Below the pieces are notes generated by a model. It saw nothing but the letters and a program-made list of their open reading frames with translations, did no database searches and was not told the DNA's origin. A program made the position numbers and the translations under genes. Positions 33,017 to 35,735 of a DNA stretch of 35,735 nucleotides are shown here, piece by piece. Source of the stretch: an uncultured Traorella sp. (GTDB lineage Bacteria > Bacillota_I > Bacilli_A > Erysipelotrichales > Erysipelotrichaceae); contig CAMEIZ010000003.1 of NCBI GenBank assembly GCA_945919165.1, positions 1-35,735 on the forward strand, written 5' to 3'. The stretch's first letter is position 1, and the number at the start of each line of letters is the position of its first letter.

Positions 33017-33868
33017 CTAGCAACTGTGATATTGTTTATAAATTTCATTTTTGGATAATCCATGATCTTTTGCAACCTTTTTTATTGCTTCTTTTGTGGA
33101 ATATCCTTGTTCAATGTACGAATGAATCGCATCATGAATCACACTGAATGGAATTTCATCACTTATTTCATCATCTAAGCACCCTTCTAAAACAAGAACC
33201 ATTTCTCCTTTTAGATCATCACACACTTCAATCACTTCCGAAATATAGCCTCTGATAAATTCTTCATGCTTTTTCGTGATTTCTCTAGCCAGGCAAATCT
33301 TACGATTTCCAAAAACGTCTAAAAATGTTTCCAACGTCTTTTTAATACGATGTGGTGCTTCATAAAATATCATGGTCTGTTTGATTTTTGATAATTCCAA
33401 GCAGGCTTTTTTACGTTCATTTTCATTTGCTTTTAAAAACCCAACAAACATAAATGGCTGAGCTGTCAATCCACTTGCCACAAGGGCATTTAATGCAGCA
33501 TTTGCTCCCGAAACCGGAACAACATTATATCCCGCATCAATCACCATCGTGACAACACTTTGTCCCGGATCACTCACAAGCGGATAACCGGCATCACTCA
33601 CAACAGCAATGTTTTTTCCCTCTTCCAATAATGCCATTAACCCTTTTGCACTTTCATATTCATTATGCATGTGATGAGCTATACATTTCGTTGAAATCCC
33701 AAAATGGGATAACAGCTTCATTGTATTTCTCGTATCCTCAGCAGCAATCACATCAACACTTTTTAATATTTCAATAGCACGCGGGGTCATTTCACTTAGA
33801 TTTCCAATCGGAGTTGCAACAAGATATAAAGTTGGTTGCTCATTTTCAAAACTTTTCTGCCTTTTCAT
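33017..33868 (-). CDS. rsmI: 16S rRNA (cytidine-1402-2'-O)-methyltransferase
   Basis: Methylates the ribose of C1402 in the 30S decoding centre. The 283 aa are typical. Tetrapyrrole-methylase-fold motifs are LYLVATPIGNLSEMTPRAIEIL near residue 14, AAEDTRNTMKLLSHFGI near 41, VSDAGYPLVSDPG near 91, and PFMFVGFL and IFYEAPHRI further on. The ATG at 33868 overlaps the ricT stop by four bases, so translation is coupled. It closes the tmk-holB-ricT-rsmI operon. Confidence 0.95.
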   Translation of the reverse strand: MKRQKSFENEQPTLYLVATPIGNLSEMTPRAIEILKSVDVIAAEDTRNTMKLLSHFGISTKCIAHHMHNEYESAKGLMALLEEGKNIAVVSDAGYPLVSDPGQSVVTMVIDAGYNVVPVSGANAALNALVASGLTAQPFMFVGFLKANENERKKACLELSKIKQTMIFYEAPHRIKKTLETFLDVFGNRKICLAREITKKHEEFIRGYISEVIEVCDDLKGEMVLVLEGCLDDEISDEIPFSVIHDAIHSYIEQGYSTKEAIKKVAKDHGLSKNEIYKQYHSC

Positions 33869-34689
33869 CGTTTTGTCCAGTCAATTTCCGGCCACAATTC
33901 AGAAAAATCCAGAAACTGCACATCCTCTTTATTTTCAATTTTTGCCTGTTTCAGAAGAACATTCATACTGGTCACTCGATATCGATTTCCTTTATATTCA
34001 ATCTGTGAATTCAATTTTGGCAATCCTTCACGCATTTCTTTATACTGAGCATCTTCATATTTTAAGCAGCACATCAGTTTGCCGCATTGTCCAGATAACT
34101 TTTGAACATTTAAAGCAAGAAGCTGATTTTTTGCCATATTAATGGAAACAACGTCAAAATCATTTAAAAATCTTGAGCAACAGGTTTCCATACCACAAGT
34201 ACCCAAACCTCCAACAATTTTCGCTTTATTTCTAGGGCCAATTTGTCTTAGTTCAATTCGACATTTAAATTTTGTTGCCAAATCCTTTAAAAGCTCTCTA
34301 AAATCAACTCGATCATCAGCTACATAAACAAAAATAATCTTGCTACGATCCAAGGTATATTCTGCTTCAATCAAATGCATATCTAATCCATGTGCTGACA
34401 CAGCTTCTTCACATACCTTCAATGCCGCCTGAGCAGCAATCTTGTTATCTTCTACATCTTGTAAATCTTTCTGTGTTGCTTTTCGAATAACCGGCTTAAT
34501 TTCAATATCACTTGGAATATCTTCAAACACCTGATTTTCCTTCATAATCGTTCCAACTTCAAGTCCTCGAACTGTTTCAACTACTACTTGATCATTGACT
34601 TTTAGTGTTTCATCATTTGTTCCAAAAGAATACAATTTGCTTGATTCGGAAAAACTAACAAAAGCTATTTGGGTATATTTCTTTTCCAT
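33865..34689 (-). CDS. ricT: PSP1-domain protein RicT (YaaT)
   Basis: Subunit of the RicAFT (YlbF-YmcA-YaaT) complex, which in Bacillus carries [4Fe-4S] clusters and promotes RNase Y-dependent mRNA maturation. The 274 aa include the PSP1 core with YVADDRVDFRELLKDLA, then GGLGTCGMETCCSRF near residue 160 and SGQCGKLMCCLKYE near 192. These supply the conserved cysteines. The ATG at 34689 follows GGAGG by 7 bases and shares one base with the holB stop. The partner subunits are not in the window. Confidence 0.92.
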   Translation of the reverse strand: MEKKYTQIAFVSFSESSKLYSFGTNDETLKVNDQVVVETVRGLEVGTIMKENQVFEDIPSDIEIKPVIRKATQKDLQDVEDNKIAAQAALKVCEEAVSAHGLDMHLIEAEYTLDRSKIIFVYVADDRVDFRELLKDLATKFKCRIELRQIGPRNKAKIVGGLGTCGMETCCSRFLNDFDVVSINMAKNQLLALNVQKLSGQCGKLMCCLKYEDAQYKEMREGLPKLNSQIEYKGNRYRVTSMNVLLKQAKIENKEDVQFLDFSELWPEIDWTKR

Positions 34690-35651
34690 CACGACACCTC
34701 CTTTATTTGAATCAACATAGAATCTGTCAACATTTTAATATTAACCGATTTTGTGCACATATCTTTGTATTTCATACAGATACTCAAATATTGAATACTT
34801 TTTTCAATGGAATAATTCTTTAGATTCTTTTGCCATGTCTGATTTAAGCAAGGACTATTACCCTGAATTACATCTCTATAAAAACGCATTAGAATATCAG
34901 TAAAAAAGATAAATTGAATACGATCATTTCCTTTTTTATCAAAACCGAAGACTTCCATATCCAATATACTTTGATAAGGATCATCGTAAAAATGAGATAA
35001 AAATTCAATTGCCAAATATCTTGCACTTTGATAATTCTCATCCTCACTTAAATGGAGAATTTCATCTGGATCATTCACCAGGCTTGCACATAAATATGCA
35101 TCCATTTCATCTATTCCAAGATTTTTAGCTGAATTAAAGCATTCCTCAAAACTTACTTTTTTAAACGGAATCCTCTGACATCTTGAAATAATTGTTGGCA
35201 ATATCTGATCAATTGATTCTGTGATCAAAATAGCGATCACATCACTTTGTGGTTCTTCCAAAAACTTAAGAAGGGAATTTAATGCATCAACTGTTGCATT
35301 TTCAATAAGATTTAAAATATATACTTTTTTTTGTGCTGCTTCAAAAGCAGTTTTTGAAAATTCTTCCTGAATATTCAGAATATCTTCTTTTTTTATCGTT
35401 TTTATACTTCCGTCGATAATCAATAGATCCGTATAGTTGTTATTTTTTACTCTATGACAAATATCACATTCTTCACAAGCAAAACCTTCATGTTCACACA
35501 TTAAACTTTGTGCCAGAAAAATTGCCGTATCCATTTTTCCGCATCCTTTATCACCATAAAACAGGTAAGCGTGAGCATAACTGTCAGACATCAAAGAATT
35601 TTTTAGTATCTGATAAGCAATTGGCTGGTTAGTTCTTAATTTTTCTCTCAT
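34689..35651 (-). CDS. holB: DNA polymerase III delta-prime subunit
   Basis: Clamp-loader subunit of the replicative polymerase. The 320-aa AAA+ protein has the loop FYGDKGCGKMDTA near residue 31 and a zinc module of four Cys (CEHEGFACEECDIC) near 52. It also has the sensor/SRC region TIISRCQRIPFKK near 152 and LLKFLEEPQSD near 124. Delta-prime often has a degenerate P-loop; here GxxGxGK is kept. The start overlaps the tmk stop by four bases (ATGA). In Bacillus, yaaQ and yaaR lie between tmk and holB; here they are missing. Confidence 0.92.
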   Translation of the reverse strand: MREKLRTNQPIAYQILKNSLMSDSYAHAYLFYGDKGCGKMDTAIFLAQSLMCEHEGFACEECDICHRVKNNNYTDLLIIDGSIKTIKKEDILNIQEEFSKTAFEAAQKKVYILNLIENATVDALNSLLKFLEEPQSDVIAILITESIDQILPTIISRCQRIPFKKVSFEECFNSAKNLGIDEMDAYLCASLVNDPDEILHLSEDENYQSARYLAIEFLSHFYDDPYQSILDMEVFGFDKKGNDRIQFIFFTDILMRFYRDVIQGNSPCLNQTWQKNLKNYSIEKSIQYLSICMKYKDMCTKSVNIKMLTDSMLIQIKEVS

Positions 35652-35735
35652 TTTTGCAATTTCTCCAAAATGATTGTTAAAGAGTCTTCAATTACTTTTT
35701 CAATCGGATTTGAAGCATCTACAACATTCATACGA
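35648..35735 (-). CDS. tmk: Thymidylate kinase, C-terminal end only
   Basis: Only the last 28 codons are inside the window. They read RMNVVDASNPIEKVIEDSL and end LEKLQK, which matches the usual Tmk tail (V-I-D-A-S-x-x-I-E-x-V). The frame ends TGA overlapping the ATG of holB. The tmk-holB-ricT-rsmI context supports the call. The catalytic part lies beyond the right edge. Confidence 0.8.
   Translation of the reverse strand, partial: RMNVVDASNPIEKVIEDSLTIILEKLQK

Noticed and set aside
1..35735. tRNA/rRNA genes, CRISPR arrays, insertion-sequence transposases, prophage genes
   Set aside because: Looked for on both strands; no cloverleaf, repeat array, DDE transposase or phage structural gene was seen.

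Overview
The window is AT-rich (roughly 35% GC by eye) DNA from a low-GC Firmicute. Gene content and protein style suggest an anaerobic gut-type Erysipelotrichia/Clostridia-like bacterium: rubrerythrin, a THF-riboswitch folT, ECF transporter S components, a formate-THF ligase and group IIC introns. A spoVAF-type germination gene suggests a spore former or a recent descendant of one. The placement in Erysipelotrichia is inference; there is no rRNA or other phylogenetic marker here.

Left edge (1-4422, minus strand): prs (partial), a stand-alone acetyltransferase half of GlmU, ispE, ksgA, rnmV and a 3D-domain lipoprotein. This is the order of the Bacillus yabE-rnmV-ksgA-ispE-glmU-prs block. Right edge (33017-35735, minus strand): tmk (partial)-holB-ricT-rsmI, which in Bacillus lies just upstream of that same block. 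About 28 kb of other genes sit between the two halves.

4595-8111: an ECF S-component, P-loop kinase and DUF362 operon behind a promoter with MerR-type geometry, preceded by a DUF5662 and inositol-phosphatase pair. 8121-10125: a YeiH-type putative sulfate exporter broken by a frameshift, with a divergent LysR regulator. 10221-12316: mnmE-tatD. 12481-15465: spoVAF, meeting end to end an unrecognised 524-aa membrane-anchored protein.

15554-19943: a THF riboswitch and folT, then convergent purB-fhs, then a padR regulator. Folate import, one-carbon activation, purine synthesis (prs, purB, guaB) and ispE give the window a strong nucleotide/cofactor theme. 19986-23144: a tightly overlapping run of 83-aa hypothetical, SRAP, aminotransferase, compact dapF and dapH. 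The last three form an acetyl-branch diaminopimelate module.

23172-28971: two intact group IIC introns with reverse transcriptases, each inserted directly behind a Rho-independent terminator (of guaB and of rubrerythrin). 29003-32533: rubrerythrin, and a cadC-cadA type metal efflux operon with a clear ArsR operator. 32666-32998: a small transcription unit with a strong promoter, a perfect Shine-Dalgarno, a 47-codon cysteine-free peptide of unknown function, and a highly structured 3' UTR ending in a terminator. I consider it the best candidate for something undescribed.
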